From the NCBI GenBank assembly GCA_036571765.1, contig BROE01000013.1:13107957-13171956 (forward strand): a DNA stretch of 64,000 nucleotides, given 5' to 3'. Below the pieces are notes generated by a model. That model had not been told where the DNA came from. It worked only from the letters and a program-made list of their open reading frames with translations, and did no database searches. Shown here in pieces: positions 50,601-57,326 of this stretch (the first letter of the stretch is position 1; each line of letters starts with the position of its first letter). The translations under genes were made by a program, and so were the position numbers. This DNA comes from Plecoglossus altivelis (taxonomy: Eukaryota > Chordata > Actinopteri > Osmeriformes > Plecoglossidae).

Positions 50601-50987
50601 CTTTGGCACTGTGCCCATGGCCAGTCAGACATACATATGTTTGGGGAGTGGCACAGGATGGTGGATGGTAGGGAGTAGTAAGTTTGTATCCAAATGTATA
50701 TTATCAGTAGTTATGTTTCTAAGTTCCCATTTGTCCTCTCTCTGGCAGTAAGATTTATAATCAGTACATGGTGTACTTCAGCGAACAACCCACACACAGC
50801 CAAAGCAGAAAAACAGAGAGACTGGCTTCAATTTCCAATACTACAGAGGAGTCAAAAATCGAATGTATTGGTAATGACACAATACACATGCCAGCTTGTC
50901 TTGTCTTTGATGGAAAGACAATGACCAATATACAAACAACCCTGAATTACAATCATTCCTACCTGGTTTTTTGACTGGCTCTGGCAT
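24417..50987 (-). CDS. mybpc3: mybpc3: cardiac-type myosin-binding protein C
   Basis: Thick-filament protein of striated muscle. In the family, C7-C10 anchor it to myosin and titin, while C0-C2 and the phosphorylated M-domain tune cross-bridges. I assembled 31 coding exons totalling 3,816 nt including the stop, with every splice phase agreeing; the 1,271 residues compare with 1,274 in human. Domains in order are C0 Ig, Pro/Ala linker, C1 Ig, M-domain, C2-C5 Ig, C6 and C7 FnIII, C8 Ig, C9 FnIII and C10 Ig. It is type 3 and not the skeletal types 1 or 2 because a C0 domain is present, the N-terminus reads MPEPVKKPVSAF, and C10 carries RMFSKQGVLTLEIRKPC. spi1 lies immediately upstream on the same strand, as in human. 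Two exons are 3 nt long. The C5 cardiac insert is not found. An internal alternative first exon is predicted. Confidence 0.96.
25200..25400. repeat. GGAAG/GAAA purine-rich repeat in the last mybpc3 intron
   Basis: Imperfect AGGAAGGAAATAAGGAAG-type repeats. Confidence 0.85.
25893..26079 (-). CDS. mybpc3: mybpc3 exon 30 (C10 Ig)
   Basis: 187 nt. Encodes YRMFSKQGVLTLEIRKPCTF and CKAVNDSGEDVVECKLEVR, the myosin-anchoring C-terminal Ig and the clearest type-3 signature. Donor GTAAGT, phase 1. Confidence 0.96.
26313..26449 (-). CDS. mybpc3: mybpc3 exon 29 (C9-C10 joint, start of C10 Ig)
   Basis: 137 nt. Encodes YKPPSYKEHDFSEAPKFTHP and SVIAGYNATLSCSVRGIPK. Acceptor TTCACCAG, donor GTGAGC. Confidence 0.95.
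26576..26735 (-). CDS. mybpc3: mybpc3 exon 28 (C9 FnIII, second part)
   Basis: 160 nt. Encodes EWYTVYEQYRRTNCVVSDLI and VFRVYAINMVGLSPDPCDSK, close to the human cardiac RRTHCVVPELI region. Donor GTGAGA. Confidence 0.95.
27638..27777 (-). CDS. mybpc3: mybpc3 exon 27 (C9 FnIII, first part)
   Basis: 140 nt. Encodes VPGPPEALKIMDVWGFNVAL and EWKPPKDNGNCEIIGYTVQK. Acceptor TCCATAG, donor ATG|GTGAGA. Confidence 0.95.
27992..28187 (-). CDS. mybpc3: mybpc3 exon 26 (C8 Ig, second part)
   Basis: 196 nt. Encodes GKPKPKVTWFKEGEPLDLKQ and VRNSDTDTILFIRKSERKDS. A purine-rich repeat (pyrimidine on the transcribed strand) sits directly before its acceptor. Confidence 0.95.
28198..28310. repeat. GGGAGA purine-rich repeat before mybpc3 exon 26
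   Basis: Imperfect GGGAGAGGGAGA, about 110 bp, ending 11 bp from the exon. On the transcribed strand it is a very long pyrimidine tract and also a mirror-type sequence. Confidence 0.9.
29263..29351 (-). CDS. mybpc3: mybpc3 exon 25 (C8 Ig, first part)
   Basis: 89 nt. Encodes RPKIWIPRNLRQTLIKRVGE and TINLVIPFQ. Acceptor ACTCTCAG, donor GTGAGA. Confidence 0.95.
30055..30222 (-). CDS. mybpc3: mybpc3 exon 24 (C7 FnIII, second part)
   Basis: 168 nt. Encodes MQFRVRAYNMAGPSAPASLA and QAVTIREIM. Donor C|GTGAGC, phase 1. Confidence 0.94.
30898..31032 (-). CDS. mybpc3: mybpc3 exon 23 (C7 FnIII, first part)
   Basis: 135 nt, phase 1 to 1. Encodes PTSEPIGLCVDDISDTSISL and WRTPERIGSAELDGYGVEYC. The acceptor is preceded by about 60 nt of CT-rich sequence. 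It is the proposed shared acceptor for both the full-length and the short transcript. Confidence 0.95.
31037..31100. repeat. GA-rich tract before mybpc3 exon 23
   Basis: GAGAGA and poly-G runs; CT/C-rich on the transcribed strand, reaching to within a few bases of the C7 acceptor. Confidence 0.9.
32570..33074 (-). CDS. mybpc3: Predicted alternative first coding exon of mybpc3 (Pro/Ala-rich, MyBP-H-like isoform)
   Basis: ATG at 33074-33072 opens a Pro/Ala/Glu-rich reading frame inside the intron between the C6 and C7 exons. It starts MTKPMLPKTAEKKAAADESP and continues with 6-residue PPAEAA repeats. After 168 codons plus one base a donor GCA|GTAGGC gives phase 1, which matches the C7 exon at 31,032 and would yield ...PVGTPTSEPIG. 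Spliced on to exons 23-31 it makes 582 residues: a Pro/Ala head, then FnIII-Ig-FnIII-Ig. MyBP-H has this architecture. An in-frame TGA 12 bases before the ATG, and a phase clash with exon 22, rule out a cassette exon. The repeats keep other frames open too, so openness alone is weak evidence. Splice phase, position and composition are the support. An alternative view is non-coding simple sequence. Confidence 0.6.
32690..32870. repeat. 18-bp tandem repeat encoding PPAEAA
   Basis: About ten copies of an 18-bp unit (+ strand GCTGGTGGAGCTGCTTCT, with variants), in frame within the predicted alternative exon. The copy number is likely polymorphic. Confidence 0.9.
33178..33380. repeat. (CT)n-rich tract
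   Basis: 200 bp of CTCT, CCTGCCTG and CCCTCCCT runs between the internal TATA box and the alternative ATG. On the transcribed - strand it reads as GA-rich. Confidence 0.9.
33518..33525 (-). promoter_or_regulatory. mybpc3: TATA / MEF2-like box of the predicted internal mybpc3 promoter
   Basis: The - strand reads CTATAAATAC, a canonical TATA box that also nearly fits the MEF2 consensus. It lies about 445 bp upstream of the alternative ATG. A start about 25-30 bp downstream (near 33,493) would give a leader containing an E-box CAGCTG at 33,481-33,486 and a good donor ATG|GTGAGC at 33,416. A leader intron to an acceptor at 33,105 (CTATCAG) or 33,076 (AAACAG) is possible. All of this is inference from motifs. 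Confidence 0.45.
34965..35026. repeat. SINE-like fragment (teleost dispersed motif)
   Basis: It contains TTTATTCATCTAGCATATGC and TTTATCCAAAGCAACT. These resemble the widely dispersed teleost motif ATTTAGCAGACGCTTTTATC, which I associate with V-SINE-type elements. The family name is tentative. Confidence 0.45.
35160..35348 (-). CDS. mybpc3: mybpc3 exon 22 (C6 FnIII, second part)
   Basis: 189 nt. Encodes YVLERKKKKSYRWMRLNFDP and MRVYAVNAIGMSRHSPASQP. It ends in phase 1 at GTGAGT, the same phase as the predicted alternative first exon. Confidence 0.95.
35494..35598 (-). CDS. mybpc3: mybpc3 exon 21 (C6 FnIII, first part)
   Basis: 105 nt. Encodes ILSVGEDSCVVQWDPPLFDG and GQPIIG. Acceptor TGTCCAG, donor GTGAGA. 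Confidence 0.95.
35796..35955 (-). CDS. mybpc3: mybpc3 exon 20 (C5 Ig, second part)
   Basis: 160 nt. Encodes VISDGQGRVHVESSKGHCVF and EDTADINVKVV. It joins directly to exon 19, so the cardiac-specific loop encoded by a separate exon in human is not represented. Confidence 0.92.
37303..37395. repeat. (GT)n microsatellite
   Basis: GT runs separated by GACT motifs, 24 bp from mybpc3 exon 19 on its donor side. Confidence 0.9.
37419..37558 (-). CDS. mybpc3: mybpc3 exon 19 (C5 Ig, first part)
   Basis: 140 nt. Encodes PPKIHLDCMGRTADSTIVVV and AGNKLRLDVPITGDPAPTVI, ending WTKADK in phase 0. Donor GTAAAA. Confidence 0.94.
37835..37864 (-). CDS. mybpc3: mybpc3 exon 18 (30-nt C4-C5 joint)
   Basis: 30 nt encoding EVKIDYVPRQ, equivalent to human EVKIDFVPRQ. 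Acceptor TTCTCACAG, donor GTAAGT. Confidence 0.93.
37960..38066 (-). CDS. mybpc3: mybpc3 exon 17 (C4 Ig, second part)
   Basis: 107 nt. Encodes IHKLTIDDVKPEDEGDYTFV and EGYAFNLSAKLNFL. Acceptor CTCCTCAG, donor GTAACA. Confidence 0.95.
38090..38232. repeat. 33-bp minisatellite with GCTAGC units
   Basis: About four copies of a unit with GGCTGGCAGCAAGGCTAGCA and GCAACGCTAGCAG, starting about 25 bp upstream of the mybpc3 exon 17 acceptor. Open in several frames but intronic. Confidence 0.85.
38433..38598 (-). CDS. mybpc3: mybpc3 exon 16 (C4 Ig, first part)
   Basis: 166 nt. Encodes KELEVYQSIADLTVKAKDEA and VFKCEVSDENVKGIWYKNGV. Acceptor CTCTGCAG, donor GTGAGG. Confidence 0.95.
40467..40633 (-). 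CDS. mybpc3: mybpc3 exon 15 (C3 Ig, second part)
   Basis: 167 nt. Encodes ELTRDESFKYRFKKDGRKHV and TNGGESVAELLVQ. Donor GTACGT. Confidence 0.95.
41691..41796 (-). CDS. mybpc3: mybpc3 exon 14 (C3 Ig, first part)
   Basis: 106 nt. Encodes PPVLILKNLEDQMVMKGERV and ELECEVSEEGAHVKW. Its donor is a weak GTTTGT, chosen because phase 2 joins to WEKDGVEL. Confidence 0.92.
42018..42142 (-). CDS. mybpc3: mybpc3 exon 13 (end of C2 Ig)
   Basis: 125 nt. Encodes YIFESIGNKRYLTINHCSLA and DDAAYSCVVAGEKCTTELFV. Acceptor TTCCCCAG, donor GTGCAG. Confidence 0.95.
42340..42342 (-). CDS. mybpc3: mybpc3 exon 12: 3-nt microexon CAA
   Basis: The - strand reads CTCCACCAG|CAA|GTAGGT. With AG from exon 11 and A from exon 13 it gives AGC AAA, so the protein reads TGSKYIFESIG, matching human SGSKYIFESIG. 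Skipping it would give TGRYIFESIG. This corresponds to the second 3-bp exon known in human MYBPC3. Confidence 0.8.
42624..42756 (-). CDS. mybpc3: mybpc3 exon 11 (C2 Ig)
   Basis: 133 nt, phase 1 to 2. Encodes FLRKLDPAYQVEKGQKIKLA and VEVKWLKNGQEIQPTG. Acceptor CAACTCAG, donor GTAAAC. Confidence 0.93.
42999..43162 (-). CDS. mybpc3: mybpc3 exon 10 (M-domain tri-helix end)
   Basis: 164 nt. Encodes VDVWDILQKAPASEYEKIAF and QHGITDLRGMLKRLKKMKKE, the actin- and calmodulin-binding helical bundle of the family. The donor is a weak GTTTGA, but the phase joins precisely to AFLRKLDPAYQV in exon 11. Confidence 0.93.
43218..43490. repeat. Dispersed retroelement-like 3' fragment
   Basis: It begins with ATCAGAATCAGAATCAG followed by TTTTATTTATCACCATG. 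This resembles the common teleost AATCAGAATCAGCTTTATT repeat, which I take to be a LINE-type 3' end. AT-rich, in the mybpc3 intron between exons 9 and 10. The family was not determined. Confidence 0.5.
44840..44842 (-). CDS. mybpc3: mybpc3 exon 9: 3-nt microexon AGA
   Basis: The - strand reads CTCTACAG|AGA|GTAAGT, with a CT-rich tract of about 85 nt ahead of the acceptor. The phases fit: AG from exon 8, then AGA, then GGCC of exon 10 reads Arg-Glu-Ala. Human MYBPC3 is known to have two 3-bp exons, one at this place in the M-domain. Inclusion in mRNA is inferred. Confidence 0.75.
44846..44932. repeat. GA-rich tract before the exon-9 microexon
   Basis: GAGAGAAAGAGG-type repeats; a CT-rich tract of about 85 nt on the transcribed strand, abutting the microexon acceptor. 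Confidence 0.85.
45087..45146 (-). CDS. mybpc3: mybpc3 exon 8 (M-domain)
   Basis: 60 nt, phase 2 to 2. Encodes SVDGGDDTGELDFSALLKKR. The LDFSxLLKKR core is conserved. The segment between RRTS and DTG is shorter than in human and lacks the RRIS site. Confidence 0.93.
46350..46476. repeat. GGAA/GAAA repeat in mybpc3 intron 7
   Basis: AGGAAGGAAGG passing into AGAAAGAAAGAAAG, about 125 bp, just after exon 7 in transcript order. Confidence 0.85.
46497..46545 (-). CDS. mybpc3: mybpc3 exon 7 (M-domain, first part)
   Basis: 49 nt. Encodes EARSVEGFDIRAAFRRT. FRRT plus the Ser beginning exon 8 forms the RRTS protein kinase A site equivalent to human LSAFRRTS. Acceptor TTTTTTCAG, donor GTAAGC. Confidence 0.92.
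46681..46798 (-). CDS. mybpc3: mybpc3 exon 6 (end of C1 Ig)
   Basis: 118 nt. Encodes YTFEMQIIAAKANFAGGYRC and SRDKFDSCNFELTVH, with the conserved GxYRCE core of the Ig fold. Donor GTAGGT. Confidence 0.95.
46926..47074 (-). CDS. mybpc3: mybpc3 exon 5 (C1 Ig)
   Basis: 149 nt. Encodes ENITFVAKVNATSLLKKP and TIKWFKGKWMDLASKSGKHL. Acceptor CTGCTCAG, donor AAG|GTCAGG. Confidence 0.95.
47297..47374 (-). CDS. mybpc3: mybpc3 exon 4 (linker end, start of C1)
   Basis: 78 nt. Encodes LTGLFTEKPQTGEVTV, aligning with human IGLFVMRPQDGEVTV. Acceptor CTGTAG, donor GTGAGT. Confidence 0.93.
47557..47781 (-). CDS. mybpc3: mybpc3 exon 3 (Pro/Ala-rich C0-C1 linker)
   Basis: 225 nt, phase 1 to 1. Low-complexity Pro/Ala/Glu sequence, for example AAAPVEAPVEAPPSANAGEE, equivalent to the extensible C0-C1 linker of the cardiac protein. 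Acceptor GTCTCCAG, donor GTAAGT. Confidence 0.92.
48786..49055 (-). CDS. mybpc3: mybpc3 exon 2 (C0 Ig domain)
   Basis: 270 nt, phase 1 to 1. Contains VSAFAKKPKPQVAEEG, VVFEAETEKADAKVRWQ and YAVIAGGSKVKFELKVK. The acceptor TTCTCCAG at 49,056 is preferred because it restores the conserved VSAF. A second AG six bases further in would drop VS. The donor GTGGGA is moderate. Confidence 0.95.
50963..50987 (-). CDS. mybpc3: mybpc3 exon 1, coding part
   Basis: ATG at 50987-50985 encodes MPEPVKKP. Donor CCAG|GTAGGA, phase 1. It matches the human start MPEPGKKP, which fixes the start codon. Confidence 0.9.
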
Positions 50988-51326
50988 CCTGGATGAGTGT
51001 GTTTCCTCTCCAGATAGCTCACTAGTTCTAAAGTCAATAGTCTCCCCTCTAGGCTTTAATACTGGGGGTCCACGGCAACCACCCCCACCCCTGCTCCCCA
51101 CCCACACGTCACATTGTCTGGACCCAATCCCATGTCTGCTTGACAAGGAGATAAATGACCCTCAACTCCCCTACACACACATGCACCCCCCCCCCACTCA
51201 TCCACATCCCCTCCAGAACCTTCTGATCTCTGGCGGACCATATTTCAACCATCCCGTCTTCCAACGCCTCTGCTGCCTGACAAGCCAGCAGTGAGGAGAG
51301 AGTGAGGGATGGTCTAGAGGCAGGGG

Positions 51327-51336
51327 TTAAATTTAG
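51327..51336 (-). promoter_or_regulatory. mybpc3: MEF2-consensus site upstream of mybpc3
   Basis: CTAAATTTAA on the - strand fits YTAWWWWTAR exactly. It is about 340 bp upstream of the start codon, next to a CT-rich tract at 51,358-51,396. MEF2 driving a heart gene is established; its use here is inferred. The transcription start is not visible. Confidence 0.4.
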
Positions 51337-51339
51337 AAG

Positions 51340-51362
51340 CCAAGCTCAGCTAGGTCTCTCTA

Positions 51363-51394
<32 letters not shown>

Positions 51395-52640
51395 CCTCAA
51401 ATACACACTTGTTCTCCATAGATGTGTGCCGCTGCCCAGCCCTTGTACAAGGATCCAGACTACTTCAAAAACCATCAGACAGGAGGCTGCCGCCTGGAAG
51501 CTGCAGACGAGAAACTGAGGCTAGGAGGCAGGGGCCAGAGAGGAGGTGGCAGCCAGAAGGGGAGACAGAATGTAGGAAGAGACAGGACAAGGAGGTAGGT
51601 GACTGGAGGCAGGAGGCAGAGAAACTGAGGGGGGAGGAGACACGAGGCACAAGTATTCCTTTAGAAGCTTTACACTGGGTGAACTTGGACTTCCAGGAAT
51701 CCTTTCATGTGTAATTGTAGTGGCAGATCTCCATTTCTTCTCTATCCGAGTTACTGTGTACTACCAAATGCCACAAGAACACACAGAAACCATCTTGTTG
51801 AACTACACAAACACACCAGTCTATCTCTTTTTCTAATAAATAAAAAGGTTGTTTACACCAGCATGTCTTTGACAACATGTATTTCACCATCTCAGTGAGG
51901 TTGGAATTGTTTATTGACAGACATTTTGGGTCTGATACGACTTGATAGCTTTGGTATGACAGTAAAACAAATTATGGGGTGTTTACAGCTGCCGCGACAC
52001 AGAGAGTTCACATCAATGAATGGCTTTGACCTTAAACTTGATGCGTTCACAGTGATGATGTTATTGTGAAGGTATGTCTGCTTCAGTGTTGCGCATGGAC
52101 GGGCGGAGTGGACTTTCTGTTCCTGATACTGCAACGTCCAGAGGTACCAACTCCTCAGCCATGTCCCCTACCTCTACGTCGGCCCTCTCACCCCTGGCAA
52201 GGGAGGTGTCATCGCCTACTTATTTACACTGCCTCAATGCCCACTGAAAGAAGGTGCCACATACCGTGGCTTGAAAGTTTCTGTTTGCGTGCGCATGTGT
52301 GTGCGCGAACGTGTGTGTGTGTGTAAAGAGCGGGCGCACGCATCTGTGTCTGTGTGTTTGCTAGTGCCTGCGTGCACGTTTGCATGTTTTTTTTGGAGTC
52401 AATGTGTCCACTATGCAAGGGGTCAGGCAGGTGGCCTTGTGAGTTGCCAGTGATACCAGTAACCTCCTCATGACTGGTCCACTGTGTATATATATACATA
52501 TATTGCCTGGGTCTGCCACTGGGTTTCTCAGTACAAGCCGGTGATTCCAGGAGGATTTACTAAAGCCTGTGTGCCATGCCTGAGAGGACTGCGATGATGG
52601 GGCTAAACTCTGAGAGGATTCAAGCAATTATTGGGTGTAA
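51340..52640. other. mybpc3 upstream / spi1 downstream non-coding region
   Basis: No coding exon is supported. It has a CT repeat at 51,358-51,396 and a GT-rich stretch near 52,285-52,325. Confidence 0.7.
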
Positions 52641-52658
52641 CAGAGACATGCTAACACC

Positions 52659-52664
52659 TTTATT
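52659..52664 (-). terminator. spi1: Possible spi1 polyadenylation signal
   Basis: AATAAA on the - strand about 1.0 kb after the spi1 stop. It would define a 3' UTR of roughly 1,040 nt containing the CT/GA repeat at 52,810-52,905. Nearer, weaker AT-rich sites near 53,585 are possible. Confidence 0.4.
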
Positions 52665-52809
52665 ACATCTATTTTACATCGATAATTATTATAACAACAC
52701 AACAACAAACAAACAGTTTACAGAGTATGTTTGAGTGTGAGGTGGCTATATATAAAGGAGAGCATTGTCCAAATGAATTGTGTTTTTCTGTGATGAGGAA
52801 TGGAAAACC

Positions 52810-52905
52810 CTCTCTCTCTCTCTCTCTCTCACTCTCTCTCTCTCTCTCTTGCTCTGTCTCTCTCACTCTCTCTCTCTTGCTCTGTCTCTCTCTCTCACAC
52901 TCTGT
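52810..52905. repeat. (CT)n microsatellite
   Basis: CTCTCT runs interrupted by TTGCTCTGTC; it lies in the presumed spi1 3' UTR or just beyond. Confidence 0.9.
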
Positions 52906-53684
52906 ATCTCCCTTCTCTGGTGAATGTGTGGTCCGTTGGACACAGAGGCAGAGGATAAGAGCAGGGTGACAGACCTCTTCACCTCCCCCGTCTGTCGGGG
53001 TCACAGAGACCACCAGGCTTGAGAGGAAAAGAAGGAGTTTATCCAAAAAGTGTTCGGGTTCAGCCCCTTGAGATCACAACCATCTTCAATGCGATTGATG
53101 CATGAGCGCCCAAAGCCAGGGAAGCTGCTCTGGTGGTTCACATGCTGGTAATGTTCAGGTGTCGGACCAGTGTTTGATTGACATCATGTCTTCCTTTTGT
53201 ATTTCCTTATGCCCTTGTCTGAAGAAACGCTACTGAGCACCACACCGTTTATGCGAGAGAGGTGTTACAACCAAGCAGGGAGGTCACTGATGGCCCCTAG
53301 TGGCCAACAGCTTACACCGCTGTTCTGGAACATTCTTTCCCTTTTGTTCTTCTAATTTGACCTCACATTTACATAACAAGTAAACATGTTTTACAGTTAT
53401 AGTGAATAGTTCAGCCAGTCTTGACAACTCTCTTAATACAGGATTTAACGGTTCTAAAAAACATACTGTTACTGTAGGATTGACCCATACAGGTATGAGA
53501 CTTAAAAACAGTATTTTTTGCAAATACAATTTGACAGATATCAGCAGTTGTTGATTAAAACTGAACATTGTCTTCAATAAGCTCTATTTATATATGTAAA
53601 TATATATTACATGAGAAACTCTCTATCTAATTTCAACCTTCCCCTCTCATCCAATCTTTTACCACCCAACTCTTCACGCCATTT

Positions 53685-53998
53685 CTACATGTACGTTTTT
53701 CTCTCCGAGTAAGTCTTCCCCAAAACTTCCCCGCTGAACTGGTAGGTCAGTTTCTTCTTGATCTTCTTGACTTCCCCTGTCTTGCCATAGTTACGCAGAG
53801 CCCGCGCCATCTTCTGGTACGTCATCTTTTTGCGATTGCCCTTCTGGATGCCCCAGCGATTGGCCAGAGCCTCCTTGTGTTTGGAGGAGAACTGAAAGGT
53901 GCCCTTGTCTCGGTCCACCCACCAGATACTGTCCTTCATGTCTCCGTTCCTCAACAGGTCAATTAGAAACTGGTAAAGACGGATTTTCTTCTTGTTAC
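53685..53998 (-). CDS. spi1: spi1 exon 5 (ETS domain)
   Basis: 314 nt to TAG at 53685-53687. Starts GNKKKIRLYQFLIDLLRNGD and ends GKTYSERKTYM. The two recognition-helix arginines of RALRNY that contact GGAA are present. Confidence 0.97.
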
Positions 53999-56900
53999 CT
54001 GGACACAAGGGACGGGAGGTGTGAATCGACGCGTTGGAGAATAAAGAAGAAGAATATCTGCTGACATTGAAGGCCTGTGTCTTGAAGAATAATCTGTCAT
54101 CAGGAAACTAGACCCGACTAACTTTCAACTGTAGTACAGTTTGAATAAAATGTCATTAAAATGGAATCAAGAATAGAAAATAACAAACAAGAAAGGCAGA
54201 AATGCATACATTCGTTCCAACTGCTCTCCTTACCCAGCTCCCCGACGGAGGTGGAGGAGTGGTGGTCTCTCAGACCCTCTTCGTCAGACACTTCCAGGGG
54301 CGGGCTGCGGACCCCCTGTTCGTCCTCGTCTGAGCTCCTCTGCACTGGGGACAGGTGGGGATAGCACGTCCGGGGGAAGTACTGGACCTTGGACACAACC
54401 AACAATATTGAGCATGTTTTATCAGTAAAACCCCCCAAATAAATCAGATTTCCCTGTATTTCCCGAGGAAAAATAGTGTCATGTCTACTCATTCTACATC
54501 AATATAGTCCTTTCTAATAATAACAGACACATTTACCTTCCATTTAGGCTATCGTTCATGAACATTTTAAAGTTAACATAGACCTGTTTAAAACACGTTA
54601 CTAAACACCCTATATCTAAACATCAAACTGTTATTCTAGGACAGCTATCACACCATAACAGAATGAAGTATGTCCACAGTTTTGAGAGCATGGGTTATTC
54701 TCAAGGATGCCAGAGTGTTATACCCAGGTCCCATTAGGAGGTGCATTTTTAGAATCTCAAGTTAGCAGGAGGTGTTGTGTAGATGTGTTAGTGCTGATGT
54801 ATGTGTGTATGAGTGTGTATTTTTGTGTGTGTCAGTCTTTATATGTGTTTTTTTAATGTTTCATTTTAAATAAAAGATCATGTGATCTTTATCTGTCATT
54901 TGGTTGTGAGATACCCGCTATGGCAGCAACACCAGTCCTCACTCCGGAAAAAGGCTGCAATGTTCAACCATGTGTGTGAGTGTGTATGTGCGAGTGTGCG
55001 CGTGGGTGCACCCAACATCCTTCAAGCAAAACATCTAGCTTGAAACAGAGCACACATTTTATGCAAAAAAAACTGTACTACACAGTTTTTCAGGCTCTTT
55101 CTAAATCAGCAGCATATCTCACACCAAGCGCCTCTCAAAAATGTAGTCTTTACACAAAGAAGCTACAATTAGAGTGGATTCATATTCTTCTATGTTTACA
55201 TCTACTACCGTTAGTAAGAGACTAATATAGTTTGAGCGATTCTGTAATTGTCCACAGAAGATGAATAAAAAATGGAAGGCAGCAGGAGGGAGGGGTGTTG
55301 TGCTTACAGATGGTGGCAAGACATGGTGGTGCGTCCCCAGGCCAGGGTCTAGAAGGGTGTCCACATCATAGCGATGCATGGGAGGGGGGTGCAAGGCCTG
55401 GGCATTCTGGAGCTCTGTGAAGTGACTGTCCTGGAGGTTTTCATAATCTACAGGGTGGATGTGGGAAGTGTAGTCCCACTGATCTGAAAACGGGAGAGCA
55501 GAGCAGGGGGTTCAATGGGATTTCAGCAAAACAGGTATCGAGAACGAACAATGTGCCTGACAGCACTGCCAAGTTATCAGTTGCATTTGTAGTCATCTGA
55601 AAATCCAGCGAGGAGGTACATCTTTGATGGCAATTGTCGTAAAAGTTACACAAAATGTAAATATGTGATTTTGGAGGATGAACTTATTTATTTTAGGGTC
55701 AGGATATTTCGCCTGCTGTTTAAACAGCTTGCCTTGCAAAACTCTCAAGACCAAAGCTTCCTCTTTGTGTACTTTTGTATACAGCTGTTGTTGTTTTGTT
55801 TGAAGACAGGAGATTCACATAGTATCCATAGTTCAATTTGCTTAACTACATACCATGTATTTAGGCCAATAGTTAATTTGTAAATAAATAGATCATTTGT
55901 ATAAACCTTACTAACAAGTCATTGTGTACATTAGCCAATCGTTTTCACCAACATGCCAGATATTTTAGTGGAGGGATTGATTTCTCAGATCCAGATCAGG
56001 CTGTGTTGTAACAAAGGACATATTAATTTGACGTGCTGTTAACATGGATACGTTAGTGGAAGGACCTCAGAGTTTTCCCACACTGACGGGGGATGGTCCA
56101 CCTGCTGGGCCCTGGATAGCTTTTGGTAGATGTCTGTTGTGATACCCTGATGTACAGATATATATATAACAAGCTGAGGGTGTATGCAGATATATATAAA
56201 GAGATTGTGCAGCTGGATCTCTAACCATGGCTGGCAATGAAGCACAGGAAACAGATGCCTTTTCTGTCCACCGCTCAGACGACAGACATAGAACAACTTT
56301 TCCACGTAGGTTTGGTACATTTGGAGAGTCTTGCAATCAATTGCAACTGAATGTCACGAACGCTACTATTGTAACAAAACTCAACCTCACAAACAACCAA
56401 ATTCATTTTCTTCTGAGTTATTTTGATCTGTTAAATAACCCACTGCTTGGTCCTTATAATAGCTTATTGGTTTATGAGCATCAATCCACTTTACTTCTCG
56501 AACACTGGGTTTAAAGATTGTCAAGAGATTGAGAATTCACCTGTTTGGTTTTCTCCGTTGATGTAAGGGTTGTATGTGTACTCTGAGAGCTGCTGTCTGT
56601 AGATCTCTGGATCATACATCTCCTCTGTTGGCTTTAAGAAAAGCAAAACAAATGTCAACTGAAATACAAATACATATATAACTCAACATGGAACAAAGCC
56701 CTTGTGAATAACATTCCATCTCTCTGTGATCAAAATGACAGGAATATGTAAGACACAATAGTCCCCATTTTGATCGTAATTATCACATCATTTTAGCTAG
56801 ATTTTAATACATAAAAATCGTTCCTCTCATGTCTCTCTTAATATATTTGTGATTATGACAGGAAATGTTTCAAAAGCACATTTAATGGTTAAAACAATTA

Positions 56901-57211
56901 GACGAAAAACGAATTGCCTCTCATTTGCTGACCCAAGATAAAATAATAACTGAAATGTGATCATTTGATGATTATTAAATTGTTTCTGAAGACCTTTTAC
57001 ATACAGTTTTCATAAAGTTACTGACACCATTTAACTTCTTAACGTCCATTCAAAATATTAAAAATTAAAACCCAAAAAATGTACGGCACATGTGAACTGG
57101 ACAAAGGGAAGTATAATAATTTAAGAAAAATATATTTGTAGCTAAAGCCCAACAAGGTGGAGATGTACTTACAGTACTGATGAGGTATCCCTCCGTTCTG
57201 TAATGTAACAT
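53685..57211 (-). CDS. spi1: spi1 (PU.1): ETS-family transcription factor
   Basis: Master regulator of myeloid and B-lineage differentiation; binds purine-rich GAGGAA sites in the nucleus. Five exons of 39, 91, 176, 148 and 314 nt, all in agreeing phase, encode 255 residues (human 270). The acidic/Gln activation region is in exons 2-3. A PEST stretch with SPPLEVSDEE is in exon 4. The ETS winged helix in exon 5 has WWVDRDKGTFQFSSKHKEAL and the recognition helix MARALRNYGKTGEV. The ETS domain is near-identical to PU.1 and unlike SPIB or SPIC, which also neighbour MYBPC genes in vertebrates. Position next to mybpc3 suggests the copy called spi1b in zebrafish. Confidence 0.96.
54234..54381 (-). 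CDS. spi1: spi1 exon 4 (PEST region)
   Basis: 148 nt. Encodes PRTCYPHLSPVQRSSDEDEQ and SPPLEVSDEEGL. The acidic Ser cluster is the region that is CK2-phosphorylated and binds IRF4 in mammals. Donor GTAAGG. Confidence 0.94.
55308..55483 (-). CDS. spi1: spi1 exon 3
   Basis: 176 nt. Encodes QWDYTSHIHPVDYENLQDSH and FTELQNAQALHPPPMHRYDV, aligning with human HYWDFHPHHVH and NFTELQSVQPPQLQ. Acceptor GTTTTCAG, donor GTAAGC. Confidence 0.94.
56541..56631 (-). CDS. spi1: spi1 exon 2
   Basis: 91 nt. Encodes PTEEMYDPEIYRQQLSEYTY and NPYINGENQT, matching the acidic start of the PU.1 activation domain (human DLVPYDTDLYQRQ). Acceptor TTCTTAAAG, donor GTGAAT. Confidence 0.88.
57173..57211 (-). CDS. spi1: spi1 exon 1, coding part
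   Basis: ATG at 57211-57209 encodes MLHYRTEGYLIST, compared with human MLQACKMEGFPL. Donor ACT|GTAAGT, phase 0. The initiator is supported by the ML start and the EG core. Confidence 0.85.
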
Positions 57212-57311
57212 TGAGACTTCTTGTCCAAACCAACAGACTCACTGGTACTTTGCTCGCAGTAGTTAAGTCCCCCAATCTTTTAAAACTTGTCCCTTGCCAT
57301 TTACAAATTTA

Positions 57312-57326
57312 CTGAATTTCCTCTCT
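57312..57326 (-). promoter_or_regulatory. spi1: Possible PU-box in the spi1 proximal promoter
   Basis: GAGAGGAAATTC on the - strand, about 105 bp upstream of the ATG, is an ETS/PU.1-type site. Mammalian SPI1 promoters are autoregulated through such a site near the start. The role here is inferred. Confidence 0.35.

Noticed and set aside
56227..56514. 95-codon open frame in spi1 intron 2 (+ strand)
   Set aside because: It is antisense inside a well-defined intron, with no similarity I recognise and no supporting signals.
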